Below are positions 33,875 through 46,427 of a DNA stretch of 64,000 bases, one piece after another; position 1 is the stretch's first letter, and each line of letters begins with the position of its first letter. Source of the DNA: Chrysoporthe austroafricana (Eukaryota > Ascomycota > Sordariomycetes > Diaporthales > Cryphonectriaceae); NCBI GenBank assembly GCA_001051155.2, contig JYIP02000006.1, positions 3,348,001 to 3,412,000 of the forward strand, read 5' to 3'. The position numbers were made by a program, and so were the translations under genes. The notes below the pieces were generated by a model. That model searched no databases. It was not told the DNA's origin and was given only the letters and a program-made list of their open reading frames with translations.

Positions 33875-35561
33875 CTTGACAGCCTCCTCGGTAGGACGAG
33901 GATGTCTGTTTTCCTCCTGATCCGTACTCTGTAGGATGGGGGGGGGGTGGAGAATAGTAAGGCGGCGTGTGTGGTGATCTGGCTGTATGGCTGTTGACAG
34001 GCTGACTCGAAATCTCAATCGCGATGTGCCGGGCGGTGTAAAAAGCGATAGCGCGAGGGCCTCCCCGTTTTTTTTTTGCTTCTCGCCGGACCTCGGAACG
34101 GCAACTTCACACGCGATCTCTCACGAGACTTGCCGCAGGATCGACCAACACAACGTCCAACAAAATGAAAAAAAACCTGAAGGCCTCGTAGACAGGAGCA
34201 GGACGCCTTTTATAACCTCCTGATCATGGGACCAGTCTGCCCAGCCGCGACCCGCCCTCGTCGCTCGAAGGTTCTGGGGCCTGTCCTGCTCGACACAGCG
34301 ATATCTCGGCCGCCGGGTTGCTAAGAAGCGTTAGCGCGTCTTGTCCAGGAGCGATAAGTCTTATCGGGGGGTACCTTTGATACCGCGGGCGCTGTGCCCT
34401 TCTTGGGGTACTGGCCGTTACCGCCCCACCCGACAGGGCTCTCGACGCGAGGATTGGCCAATTGGGAGCCATTGGCCCCACAGGGCTCCGAGCCAGTGGG
34501 CGAGGCCAGCACGGCCAGCCAAGGTTTCCCCGCACCCGCGTACTTAGTGGTGGTAAGCCCGCTCTGACAGGCCAGCCCGCGGCTGAGAATTATTCAGCCT
34601 GCACGTGCACCAACACGGGCTGCCATGTGCATGCGTGGTCAGCCGCCCACCCGCCGTGCTGCCGTGACAGGCTGGGTGTGCTATCCGGGGGTGAGCTCCC
34701 GGTTACGTACTGGGCTAGTACCGTGCCCGGTACCGTAGTACGCAGTACGTACCCCAGGCACGCCACGCAAGGATGGCGTCGTCAGCGGGGAAGGGAAATG
34801 ACCACTGCTTCGAAAACATCAGCCCTGATTCGCCCGTCGCTAGCGCGGGGGAGACGGGACGGCTCCTCATTGGCCGGGGCCGCCCCGGTATCCTGGGGAA
34901 GGAAAACTCACTCGGTTTCGTATTCTTCCTCCTCCCACCCACGCACCCACACTGCCCCTCCCACGCCATCCCCAGGAATTCATTCCCTCCCCTCAGCTCT
35001 CAGCTGTTGGGCGCACATCCACCTCCTTCCGCTCCCCAGTCGTGCTAGTCCCAGGTGCCAGATGTCTGGTCCTATGTAATAGCAGGTGCTGGGTAAGTAT
35101 AGTACTGGGACAGGGCTGCAGGTGATCATTGCCTGAAGGGACCAGCCGCCTCGTCTCGTGGATTTTCACCCTCTTTGTTATAATCCGGCCTAGCCCCCGG
35201 CCCCAGAGCCTCGCGGCGGACGTCTGGCTCTTCTCTCCTCGTCGATAATCGTACGATGGTGCGTTTGAGCTGAGGTGGGCCCTTCCTGGCGAGAATCATA
35301 ACCGTTAGCAACCTCTCGCCCGCTCAGCGTGTGCCTCATGCCCGCCATCGATAGCGGACAGCCCGGCTCCACACCTGCTCTGCTCCGCTGGGACATGACG
35401 AACCGTTCTCCGAGGAATTCCGCCTCGGCTCCGTCCCCCCTCGGCGCGAAGCCCTCGACCTGCGCTGGTTCCCACCGCCGGAGCTTCGGCCCAATCGCTG
35501 CTGCCTGAACGGCCTCCTCTCGCCGCCGACTGCCCCTACAGCTTCGTCTGCCGCGCTCTCA
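33875..35561. other. Divergent promoter region, permease / Zn2Cys6 regulator
   Basis: About 1.7 kb shared upstream region. It contains CGG and CCG triplets in several places, which is not informative in GC-rich DNA. No gene seen. Confidence 0.5.
34207..34214 (-). promoter_or_regulatory. TATA-like box upstream of the permease gene
   Basis: TATAAAAG on the minus strand about 335 bases upstream of the permease start codon, which would imply a leader of about 300 bases. Confidence 0.3.
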
Positions 35562-38260
35562 ATGCCCGCGCCGCGGCCCAAGACAGCATCACCGCCCCGG
35601 CCTGAAGCCCACATTGCGCAGATCGGGTGGTAAGACCTCTCTCCTGCCCGTCCCCTGGCCTATACTGTCGCCAGCAGTAGAGCTGACCAGACTCGCGACC
35701 CACAGCCAGAGCTGCCGGGACCAGCATCTGAAGTGTAAGTCCCTGTACCCCGGATTTTCATCTCGGGGTGGGCGAGGTTTCACGACTAGCACGTGCGCTT
35801 CCTATGGTGGTGGTGGTGGTGGTAGTAGTGGTGGGGGAGGGGGGCGGTGTGCGGTTCCGGTCACCTCGGTGGCCAGATCCACCCCCTCCAGATAACGGTG
35901 GATTTTGCCGTCCTCCTGCTCCCCTGGTCGGGGCTTGGCTGACGAGGAGTCCGGTGTCCAGGCGACCGGGTGATACCCATCTGTGGACGCTGTGCGGCCA
36001 GCAACAGGGAGTGCACCCGAGGGTACAAGTTTCGGATCAAGAATGGTATGAGCACCACGACCTCGCGTCGCGCTTTTACGCGCGCCGCAGGGGGCCGCCA
36101 TGTAACCATCTCGCCATCACGCTCACCATTTGCCCTCGGCAGGACCCTTCCCCAAGAGGCAGAGATGGATCCGGGCACCCAGGAGGCGTGAGTGACTGCC
36201 TCCCCCCCCCCCCTTTTCACGCGCCGCGGCTAGATGTAGGGCTGACCACTCCTTCCCCCCCCCCAGTGAGGTTCGTCGACGAGACCGGAATCGCTTCCGG
36301 TGATATCGAAGAACTTCGCGCCGACACCTTCCAGGATGACTGGCCGGACTCGCACTCTGAGGGCTCGGAGACCTTCAACACCGCCGCCACCGTCGCCACG
36401 GATGCGAGCGCGGCCCTGTCGGTCCAGCCGTACCCGACGCCGCCGGAGTTGGCCATCGGCATGGTGAGGCCGCGCTCTCCGTCGGACCGCTTCATACAGC
36501 ATGACGAACATGCGATCTCACCGGCTAGGAACCTCCCGCCCTTCCAGAACCTGGCCGTGTCCGACCACATACCGGCCGTGCTGCCTGTGGCGCTCCCGCT
36601 CGAGGTAGAGGCGGAAGATCCAGCGGTCCAGGCGATGCGGGCCAGGATCTATCGTGACAACGACGCCTGGCCGCTCAAGACCCGGGAGGAGGCCATGCTG
36701 TTCCGACACTACATCCAGAAGCTGTCCATATGGGTAAGTCTGGAGCTGTCCCCCCTCCGCTTTTCCTGCGGACCCCGGTAGTCGCCCCCCCGGCTGATGC
36801 TCCCTCGCGCTGCAGCTTGACGTCTGCGACCTGAGCCAGTCCTTCGAGACGGTGGTGCCGCCGCGGGCGGGGCGGTGCAGGGTGCTCCTGAACGCGATCT
36901 TCGCGCTGTCGGCGAAGCACCTGGCGCACACGTCCTCGTACGACCCGTACGCCTCGGACCGCTACCACCAGGAGTGCCTGAACGTGCTCATCCCGATCCT
37001 CAACCACGAGCACCACATCATGTCGGACGAGAACCTGTTCGCGGCGACCATCATCCTGCGCGTGTGGGAGGAGATGGAGGTCAAGGCGTCCGGGGTCGAC
37101 GCCCACAGCTACCTGCTGGGCATCCACGCCTTCGTGCACCACCGCACGGCGGGCGACGGCAGCCGGTACCTGATGCCGGGCTCGCTGAGCGGCGCCGCCT
37201 TCTGGGTCGGCCTGCGCCAGGAGATCTACAGCGCCGTCATGAACCAGGAGCCCGTGCGCATCAACCTCGTGCACTCGCTCGTCGACCGCACCCTGGCGCC
37301 CACGGACGACTTCGGCTGGGCGAACCGCGCCGTCGTGCACTGCGCCGACGTGCTCAACTTCTGCTTCAGCGACGGCGCGCACGGCGCCCTGGGCCGCGCC
37401 GGCGGCATCGAGTGGTGGAGCGAGCTCGACGAGTACAACCGGCAGTGGACCGAGGGGCTCCCGTCCAGCTTCACGCCCATCTTCCAGCGGGAGCCGGACA
37501 CGGACAAGGAAGAGGTGTTCCCGGAGATATGGTACCAGAGTGCCTGCCACGGTGCGTCCCCCCGCCCCCAAGTCTCCTCCGGCCGCGGGGCCTCCGACAT
37601 CAGGACGGCCCGGTGCTCAGGCGCCTGGGCATGTTTGATACTGACGTGTTGGTGCAGCGATCGGGGTCCAGCACCACCTGCTGGCCGAGCTGTTCCTCGT
37701 GAGCTTCGACCCGAAAATTCCCCGAATGGGGGCGCAGAGGAAGGAGGCGGCGAAGCTGATCAGCGTAAGTTGCCCAACGACCCCACCACGGTCTGGCCAG
37801 GCGAGTCGAGACGGACAGACTTCCGCAGCACCTAGGGGCGGGAAACAAGGCCTTAGCGACTGACGTGTATGCCGCAGGAGCGAATAAAGGGCCTCGTCAG
37901 GAGAGTGTGCGGCATAGGGCTGGGCAACCAATGGACGCCGCCCAGCATGTTCACGGCCTGCATGGCCATCGCAGCTTGTGAGTCCCTCCTGCGGATGCTG
38001 TCAGTCAGCTCCAGATACCCCTGTGCCTGTCCCGAGCGAGGCGTACAGAGGGGGCATGTGTGTGCTAGGGCCAAGCAAGACCCGAGGTGCTGACTTACCA
38101 ACCAACACGTGCAGTCGGAGACCAGTTCCAGGACCGACGGGACCAGGAGGCCTGTCTGGACATCCTGAAGATCACCGAGAAGGACCACGCCCGGCCCACC
38201 GAGGCGGTACAGAAGCAGATGCTGAGGTCATGGGACATGACCGATGCGGTGCCGGACTAG
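35562..38260 (+). CDS. Zn2Cys6 transcription factor with fungal-specific C-terminal domain
   Basis: A nine-exon model gives 593 residues, all phases closing: 35562-35629, 35706-35734, 35962-36045, 36143-36187, 36267-36733, 36816-37551, 37658-37764, 37878-37977, 38115-38260. Two introns split Cys codons of the zinc cluster. Only this splicing gives CQSCRDQHLKC-DRVIPI-CGRCAASNREC, a perfect C-x2-C-x6-C-x6-C-x2-C-x6-C at residues 23-50, followed by basic RGYKFRIKN. Exon 4 gives PFPKRQRWIRAPRR and joins LRFVDETG, a linker common in this class. The rest is the helical domain of the Fungal_trans_2 type (RVLLNAIFALSAKHLAH, NLFAATIILRVWEEME). It likely binds CGG-type sites. Its placement between a sugar permease and myo-inositol oxygenase suggests a local regulator; targets are not shown. 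Confidence 0.9.
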
Positions 38261-39416
38261 TAGCAGCAGTAGTGGTAGTAGTAGTGATACCAATCAATAC
38301 CATGCCAGACAGCCAGCAATACGACCGCGCAGACGACCATAGGTGAAGCGAGGCGGGGACTTGTCGTGGTTGTCCGCCCAGCAGCCAGTGTAAGCACGGG
38401 CGCCCGGCGCGCCCAGCTGGTGCGCCATGGCCAAGCAGGCTGCATCAGGTGGCTAAGACTAGTATCATCATAGGACGAAGAAGCTGGGCAGCCGGATGCA
38501 CGAAAGAGGTCGCAGCCAGCCCCAGACAAGGGACCCTGAAAGCTTGCCTCATTTCTCCTTCTCTCCCCCGCAGGAAAAAGGAAAAATACAGGAAAAGGGA
38601 AGAATGAAGTCAGAGGACGGCAGCCCGGGGGAAAGGATCGACGACGCGAACCCTGGGACTTGGCTGCAACCTACACTACTACCGAGACGAGGACGGTGTG
38701 GAGCCGCTCGGGGACTCTGGCCCTTTTTCACTCGAAGGGGCCGCCCAAAGAGGAAATCTGCGACTGGGTGATTGGCCGCCGTCCTCCCGCTAGCTGGGGC
38801 GCGGCGACGGCCACCCTGGCAAGGCTGTGGCCTAACATGGTCAAACTCGCCGAACCGCACCTCAAAGGGAGCGGACGGTGGGGCCCATGGTCCTCTGCAC
38901 GATCTGGCTGTAGATCCGAAATTCTGGGGTACATGGAGGAGAGGGGGGGTATAGCAGGGCGAGAGATCTTGGGTGTGGGAGACGTCAGGCTTCTCCCCTC
39001 CGGCACTTAACTCTCCTCAGCGTCGCCCTGCAGGGCCCTCGCAGGCACCATGTCACGTCGGTGCGTTTCCACGTCAGAGGGGGCGACGCTTGGCGGGGCC
39101 TGTACGGGGCGCGATGGTACCGGCGCGGTGGATGTCTGCGGGCTGGGGGGAGGAGACTGCTCGCTCGCCGGGCCTGTGAGGTGGCGCGGATTTGACGAGC
39201 CGTCCACTTCGTCCGTCTGCTGGCCTGGTCTGGGTGTCTGGGTACCTGATGTCCACTTACACGCAGCTCACCGGCCTGCTGGTGATGTCTTGGCCGTCCC
39301 TAGTATCATCCCGGTATGGTATGTACATAGTAGGTCTGAGCAGAGGAAAGTTTCTCCGTGTTGCCAACGCCGCTCGAGGGTAAGAGTATCCGATGTCAGG
39401 GCGTCAATCTTGGACT

Positions 39417-39422
39417 TATAAA
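39417..39422 (+). promoter_or_regulatory. TATA box of the MIOX gene
   Basis: TATAAA about 255 bases upstream of the start codon. The bases between are C/T-rich, as in a fungal leader. Confidence 0.4.
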
Positions 39423-39594
39423 CGCTCTCCAGAGTTCATGGCTCGAGCTGGTTGTGCAGCGTAGACGTCCCATCAGACTATCTCATCCTCATATACACGC
39501 TCTCCCTCGATCACATCTTCTCCCAAGCTCTGCCCTTGATAATTCCAACCCGCAGAGACACCGAGCAGACCCAAACCTCAGCCCGTCTCCCCTT

Positions 39595-39601
<7 letters not shown>

Positions 39602-39648
<47 letters not shown>

Positions 39649-39660
39649 AACAAACACACA
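39602..39660. repeat. (CT)n then (CA)n microsatellite in the MIOX leader
   Basis: About 15 CT units pass directly into about 8 CA units and end 15 bases before the start codon. Confidence 0.9.
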
Positions 39661-39674
39661 TACATCTTCCCAAG

Positions 39675-40698
39675 ATGGCCCCAGCAGCCACGGTAGACTA
39701 CGCCCCTAGGTCCGGCGCGGAGCTGGACGCCATCTCGGACAGCATCGACGCCGTGAACGTGCTCAAGGACCAGGCGCGGCAGACCATGGCCGCGGAGCTG
39801 GGCAACTACGACGACGCGTCGCAGTTCGACGAGGGCAAGGACAAGGCGGGCTTCCGGCAGTACGAGGACGCGTGCGACCGGGTCAAGAACTTTTACCGCG
39901 AGCAGCACGAGAAGCAGACGGTCGCCTTCAACCTGGCGGCGCGGGCGCGGTTCCGGTCCGCCGCCCGGCCCCGCGCCGAGCTGACCATCTGGGAGGCCAT
40001 GGAGAAGCTCGAGACGCTCGTCGACGAGAGCGACCCAGACACGGAGCTCGGCCAGATCGCCCACCTGCTGCAGAGCGCCGAGGCCATCCGCCGCGACGGC
40101 AAGCCGCGCTGGATGCAGCTGACCGGCCTCATCCACGACCTCGGCAAGCTCATGTACTTCTACGACGAGGCCGCCGAGGGCCAGTGGGCCGTCGTCGGCG
40201 ACACCTTCCCCGTCGGCTGCGCCTTCGACGAGCGCATCATCCTGCCCTCCACCTTCGAGGGCAACCCGGACTACGGCCACCCCGTCTACGGCACCAAGTA
40301 CGGCATCTACGCGCCCGGCTGCGGCCTCGACAACGTCATGCTCAGCTGGGGCCACGACGAGTACCTGTACCACGTCGTCAAGGACCAGAGCCTCCTGCCC
40401 GACGAGGCCCTGGCCATGATCCGCTACCACTCGTTCTACCCCTGGCACAAGGAGGGCGCCTACCGGGACCTGATGAGCGAGAAGGACCACGAGATGCTCA
40501 AGGCCGTCAAGGCCTTCAACCCCTACGACCTGTACAGCAAGAGCGACGGCATCCCCAGCCTCGAGGAGCTGAAGGTGAGCCCCCCCTCCCCGCGGTCTGA
40601 CCCCCATTACGTGCGACCATCGCTGACTGTGTTGCACATAGCCTTACTACCTGGAGCTCATTGACGAGTTCTTCCCTCAGAAGGTGGTCAAGTGGTGA
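39675..40698 (+). CDS. MIOX: myo-Inositol oxygenase
   Basis: Cleaves myo-inositol with O2 to D-glucuronate using a di-iron centre; cytosolic. Exons 39675-40574 and 40642-40698 (intron GTGAGC...CATAG, phase 0) give 318 residues. All iron ligands known from the mammalian enzyme have counterparts: His130 (GQIAHLLQ), His154-Asp155 (LIHDLGKLM), His227 (SWGHDEYLY), His252 (IRYHSFYPWH) and Asp285 (NPYDLYSK). The C-terminus FFPQKVVKW after PYYLELIDE is the usual family end. Length and start fit the family. It lies downstream of and in the same direction as the Zn2Cys6 regulator and is convergent with a sugar carrier, which could be the inositol importer. Confidence 0.96.
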
Positions 40699-41806
40699 AG
40701 AAACAGTCCCGCTATGGGAACACCCGGCAGGTGACGGGTCTTTGAAGAAACATGATAAAGAGCGTTGCATTTCAATTTTATCTTTTGGTTTGTTGAGAAA
40801 CTATCGTGTGATACCGCACGGTCTCATCTGGGGGCTATCGTCACGTCATGACGTTTGAAGGTAGATTATGATAGACTGGGTGGCTGTCTATGCAATTGAA
40901 TCATAGGTGCCTCATCGATTTGAGGACGGATCTCATCCCTAATATCAGTAATTCCCCTTTGACTGAGTTGGTCTGCTGTTACTGCTGTCTGCCGTATCGT
41001 TTGCTGTGTGAGTATTTCAGCGCTTGCGTTATGACGCCTTCAACCACAGCTCGCCGGGGGTCTGTCTGGCAAGGGAAAATCTTATTGTATCTTCATGAAA
41101 CATGTGGCTCGGTTGTAATTGGCTGTGTGTCGTTTGGATCTTTTTCATATATGCCCTAGCCCTGCGCAAACGACTCTTATGCCTTCGTGTATTTTTAAGG
41201 AAACTTAAAAAGAGGAAACTATGCTAATTATACTCGACTCACGGCCACTATGCACTACCAGCCCCAATTCCCACGACTTGGCAGAGTGAATAGTACCGTG
41301 GTCATCGCCTCCCACTACCAGTCTCCCATCATTCATCATAGCCCTGAGGGATTCCCTGCTCCGCTTTAGGCTCGCGAACCTTGCGGTCGACGATAGCGGG
41401 CTCTTCCCGGGGCGGCCGCCTCCTCGGCATGGTGCCATAGTAGTAATCTTAGTGAAGTACTCGCTCATCGCGTTGTACGTGATACTTACCTCCGCGACTG
41501 GTCCCGTTGGTGCTCTGGCCTGAAGAGGACATATTGATTGCTCTCCTGTCACAACGCAGAACATTAAGGGCCATGTAGACTCGTAAGCTCAGAGAAAGTT
41601 CAAGGCGACTTCCCAGGCCACAGGCCATTACAAAGCTACGGAATCCGAGACAAAGAAGGTCGCGTGAGACATGAAACAAACATGACTGTATTCCTTGTAT
41701 ATAGACGTTATCAACGGGTAAAGAAGACGGGCTTGGATCAGTGCTGCCGTCTTCAGCCACCTCCAGGCAAGCTGCCAGGTCGTGCCAGCAGCCTTGAAGA
41801 GCCACC
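40699..41806. other. Convergent 3' flanks
   Basis: About 1.1 kb, AT-richer than the flanking genes. Open frames are short and featureless. Confidence 0.55.
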
Positions 41807-43594
41807 TCAGGGCGTCACCGACTGCTTGGTATCCTCGATGGTCTCGGAAACCGGCGCCTTGTCGTCCAGGCCCTCCCGCCTGCGCACCTCGGCCAGCGCC
41901 TCGTCCTGGATCGTCGTCCGGTAGTTCTTGAACTCCCACGCGGGGACCCTCTTGGCGAAGAGCTCGTCGATCTCCTCGAGCGTCCGGCCCTTCAGCTCGG
42001 GCAGGAAGAAGAAGAAGAACAGCATGCAGGCGAAGTTGGCGCCCGCCCATAAATACCCGTACTTGGAACCCTGCGCCAGCCCGTCAGTCAGCTAAGTCAG
42101 TAGCAAGAGACAAGGAAGAAGGACACCCAACTCACCCAGTTGAGGTTCGAGGGGTTGATGAAGTACGGAGAGCAGAACCCCGTGAGCCAGGCGAAGAAGT
42201 AGCCGATGCTGATGGCGGTGCCCACGGTCCACGACCGCAGGCGCGTGCTCACGAGCTCGGTGGACACGGGGTAGGTGGCGTCGCCGACGAAGGCGTTGTA
42301 GGTGAACATGTACAGGGCGAGGAAGGCGATGAGGCTGTTGTTGCCGGCGGTGCTGCCGACGGGGTTGACGGTGCCGGCACCGATGGCGACGCCGAGCATC
42401 CAGGCGCCCTGGAGGGCGGAGCCGAGGGTCAGGATCATGCGGCGGCCGAAGACGTGGCGCATGAGGTAGATGCCGAAGTTGACGCCGGCGAGGCCCATGC
42501 AGGTGTTGACGATGGAGTAGTGGAAGGCCTTGGTGGTGCTGAGGCCGGCGACCTCGAGGAAGTAGGTGCTGTAGCTGATGATGAACCAGGACCCGGAGCC
42601 GACCTGGGCGAGGATGGTGCCGTAGCAGAGCAGCGTGCGGCGCAGCTCGGTGCCGCGGAACTGGTCGAGCGGGCTGACGGTGTGCGCGGAGCGCTTCTCC
42701 TCCTCGATGCCGCGGACCATCTCGACCCACTCGAGCTCGAGCTCGTCGGGCCGCAGCGAGTCGCCGCGCAGGGCCTCGAGGGCGCGGCGGGCCTGGTCCA
42801 TGCGGCCGCGGTTGACGAGGTAGCGCGGCGACTCGGGGACGAAGAGCAGGCCGGCGGAGAGCAGCACGGGCACGACGAACAGGATGCCGATGGGGATCTG
42901 GTAGCTGGCCTTGTCGAGGCGGGTCTGGGTGGCGTTGGTGACGACGGCGCCGATGATGCTGCCGACGTTGACCCACTCGGAGAAGAGGGCGACCATGACG
43001 GCGCGCAGGTGCGCCGGGCTGGCCTCGGAGGTGTAGATGTTGGAGAAGGTCACGAGGAAGCCGTTGCCGATGCCGAGCACGAGGCGCCCCACGTAGACGA
43101 CGGCCTTGTCCGTGGTGCCGATCTGGATGGCGCAGCCGGCGACGGAGAGCAGGCAGCCCAGCCAGAGCGCCGTCCGGCGGCCGAAGTAGTGCGCGAAGCC
43201 GCCCGCCAGCATCGACGAGAGGAACGCCCCGAGCGTGAGGAGCGAGCTGATGAGCTGCTGGAAGGTCCCCTGGATTTCCCCGTGCGCGCGCGTGCGCGCG
43301 CCGCGTCTTTAGCAGGCAGCTCACTCTCTCTCACTCTCTCTATCTCTCTCTCGAGACCAAGGACCAGAGAGGGGGGAGGGGAGGCTCTCAACTCACACCG
43401 ATGGCGTAGCCGCCCGCCGCGCTGGGGTCTGGGTAGCCGAAGACGACCAGGAACCCGGGCATGGCCTGCAGGCTGGCGATGACGGCCGAGTCGAGGCCGT
43501 ACTGCACGTTGGCGACGGCGACGGTGGCGCAGATGAGCAGGCACCTCCTGTTCGCCCACAGGGACGTCTCCGGGAGGTGTGCTTCTGTCGCCAT
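41807..43594 (-). CDS. MFS sugar transporter
   Basis: Exons 43594-43397, 43269-42136 and 42070-41807 (both introns phase 0) give 531 residues and about 12 helices. Sugar-porter marks: YGLDSAVIASLQAMPGF in the first helix, AHYFGRRTALW between helices 2 and 3, VGRLVLGIGNGF, PESPRYLVNRGR before the central loop, SPYFINPSNLNW near helix 11, and the C-terminal LPELKGRTLEEIDELF. The first intron contains TC-rich and alternating GCGC runs. Family members carry hexoses, disaccharides, quinate or inositol, and sequence alone does not decide. Position next to myo-inositol oxygenase makes inositol or a uronic acid worth testing. Confidence 0.9.
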
Positions 43595-43724
43595 GGCGCA
43601 GGGGCCTGCTGGCTCGTTCCGACGGCCGCTTGCGATGTAGATGAGAGGGAGTGAAGAAGAGGAGGAGGAGGAGGAGGAGGGCCAGACGCGCTGTTCTCGA
43701 GGGCTGGCTCTGGTTCTGAGGTGA

Positions 43725-43728
<4 letters not shown>

Positions 43729-43755
<27 letters not shown>
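43729..43755. repeat. (AG)n microsatellite upstream of the sugar carrier
   Basis: About 13 AG units some 135 bases upstream of the sugar carrier start; pyrimidine-rich on the coding strand, so probably promoter or leader. Confidence 0.85.
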
Positions 43756-45258
43756 TCACGGCCGCGGGTCCTGGAACCTCGCGGGGGGGAGGACGAGCCC
43801 ATCTCAAGTAGGCCCGACGCGCGCCCCATCATGGGCCACCACGGCCTGCTGCTGGACGGGGGATCTCCAGCTTGTCCCTGCGTGTCCCCCGCATCATCGG
43901 CACGTCCAGGGGGCCCATTGAGGTGGTGAGGTGGTGAGGTGTGGAGGAGTACCGTGGCAACCCTGCTTCGAGGCGAGCCAAGCTGACCACCATATGCCGC
44001 GAACGCCCCCGCAGCGTCGGTAGATATCCCGTGTCCCGCAACCACCAGCAGCCACCCGGTAGATATTGTTGGCGGCCACGCAGACGTTTTGGAATCAAGA
44101 CGGGCCAGTGAGGCTCACTGACCAAGTTCAGACGTCCGCATCTGTGGTACTGCTCCCTGAAACTGGTGGTGAGTCTTTCCATTTCTGTCGCGTTGCAGGT
44201 TGTTGGGATTGGGACTGCGTGAACCAGTTTATAGTAAATTACCTAGTATTGACAGCGAGCGAGCCTCCCAAGTCTTGCCTTTCACTGGTGTGTCTTCATT
44301 ATTTGAGCCCTAGAAGCAAGTCCTGTACCGCCTACAACCCTCGACAGTGATCTTTCGAGAGTCCTCTCGGGTTTCCTGTTTGTCTGTTGTTCAGATGACA
44401 TGTTGTTGCCACTATCAGACCGTCCACCCTGTGGGCTTGGTGCTAATTGCGTTGTGGCGGAGGTCGAGTGACCTGAGCCTTGACGACACTCTGCTATGTT
44501 GTCTCAGAGATCTGTGCAACCGTGACATACATCTGGCTCGCAGCGTTATCTCGGCAGCCACAGCGAATACATCGACTGCTCAGGTGGTTTGGACGGAGCA
44601 TGGACAGTACACAGGCCGCCGCAGGTCTCGCCAGCGGATCCGTCTGATACAGAAACACCATCATATAGTCTTCGGTGTTCCCAGCTGTACTAAGGTCATG
44701 AAAGCTCACACGGCCCACGTAGAGACAGGTTTGCTCAGGCGACCTGCCAGATGGTTAGCATGTACGCATACCTGGAATCTCGATCTCCTCCGTACCCAAA
44801 CACCCGGGTGGCTTCTACTTGCAGCACGTACACAAGAGACGCACGTTGATTTCGCCCGACGACGCAGGCTAACGCACTTTAGTGACACGGCCTGATCTTG
44901 AAAGGCGACGGACTATTACGTATGTCCTGTTACACTATTACACGCCGTGCGCGTGACCAGCGCAGGATCACGATGGGGAAGCGTTCTTGAAGGGATCCGT
45001 CTGGGTGCTCCAGGGATCATACCACCCGGGGGCGAGGAGGCAAAAGACTGAGACTGAGGGGTATTGTCTGTTGATGAGACATTGATCACTAAGTAGGATG
45101 CTGGTCAGATTTCAATGGGTGGTCTCACGGCCGATTGAAGGGATGGCAGTAAACTACGTAGCTCGTCATGATGATCGGCATGATAATAGTTAGCAAAGGG
45201 TTGCTAGCTAGTAAAAATGGGTTGCCATTTCTCACCCACTTCCCCCCCAGTCCCTCCC

Positions 45259-45290
45259 TTTTTTATTTTTTATTTTTTATTTTTTATTAA
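45259..45290. repeat. T6A tandem repeat
   Basis: Repeated TTTTTTA units followed directly by a run of A, so the stretch can also fold as a T/A hairpin. Confidence 0.85.
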
Positions 45291-45927
45291 AAAAAATTGG
45301 AGAAGAAACCAAAGACGCAAGAGACCAAGAACTCAGTCCCCTATGCGACCAGATCATGAGGCGGCGCATCATGGCAGTGTCCATCGCAACGCGCGGGTGG
45401 GGAGAAGAAAAGAAGGATAGGCGAGGGAGGATCCACACCACATTTTGCTGCGCGCACCTCCGTGATGGTATTCCGGCAGCGCACGCACCACCCACCACCA
45501 CTACCACCACACCTGATAAGCAGCGTCGAGAGGTCGCCCCTCTCGACCCTCAGCTGACGGTGCACGCCGTGCGCTCACCGCAACGCCGTCCGGGGAAGGG
45601 AGGGAGAGGCGTCCGCGGCCCTCCACCCGGCGATCCGGAACAAGCCATAAGAGGTGCGCCGAGGTTCCCTCGCGCCGCAAACGTTCGTCACCATCGTACC
45701 ACAAGACGCCCCGGCCGGAACCAGCCGACGCAGGCCAGCCCGCGGATGCTACCTACCTGGGGCCTTGCTGCGATCTCTGCCCCCAACCTACATACCTACA
45801 TCGCATGAGAGAGTTCCCCCGATCCACGGCCCTGCTGAGGATCCTTCGTGCTAGGCCCGGGCCGCTGGGTCGCCTCGGCAGATCCCGACAGGGGCGGTGC
45901 TGAGCAGGCAACGCAGGAAGGGCGGGC

Positions 45928-45953
45928 GGAGGAGGAGGAGGAGGAGGAGGAGG
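45928..45953. repeat. (GGA)n triplet repeat
   Basis: About eight GGA/GAG units in intergenic DNA. Confidence 0.85.
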
Positions 45954-46374
45954 GCAGATGATGGCATGTGTGTCCCCTAATACAGTAGTCTTACTGCGCG
46001 TGCTGGCATGGCTGGCTGGCTGCTTGTAAAGGCCACTGGAATGCTGGGATGTGGAGACACTAGGACGCCCGCGGTCCGGTTATTCCCTCCACTGTGACGG
46101 AGGAATTGCACGAGTGCGCCCTGGTGTGCCTTGCGCGCCTGGTCACTGGCCCAGCTTGGGCCACACAGGCCACAGGCCAGCCCGCCGCCCGTGCGGCATG
46201 AAAAAGCCGGGACCTCTTCTTTCGTCCTGACGCATGTGCGTGCTATGCTCACGCCGTCTGCGCTGCGCTGCGGGCCCGGGCCGTTCTCCACTCGACCGAC
46301 CTCTCATCGAAGAGCCCCCCCCCCCGACGTGTGAAACAGAGAACCCCCCAGAGAGCGAGAGAGAGACCGAGACC

Positions 46375-46375
<1 letters not shown>

Positions 46376-46415
<40 letters not shown>

Positions 46416-46427
46416 CGAGAGAGAGAG
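46376..46427. repeat. Compound (GT)n(GC)n(GA)n tract before the monooxygenase start
   Basis: About 15 GT units run into GC and then GA units, ending about 60 bases before the start codon. A less regular G/T-rich tract continues to about 46480. The GT-GC part is pure alternating purine-pyrimidine. Confidence 0.9.

Larger units (their letters stand above)
38261..39674. other. Promoter region of myo-inositol oxygenase
   Basis: About 1.4 kb. It has a TAG/TGG-triplet run just after the regulator stop, a TATA box and a long CT/CA microsatellite close to the start codon. No gene recognised. Confidence 0.55.

Noticed and set aside
44347..44895. 182-codon plus-strand open frame
   Set aside because: No domain or signal; Arg/Cys/His-rich as expected from non-coding DNA; no good flanking splice sites.
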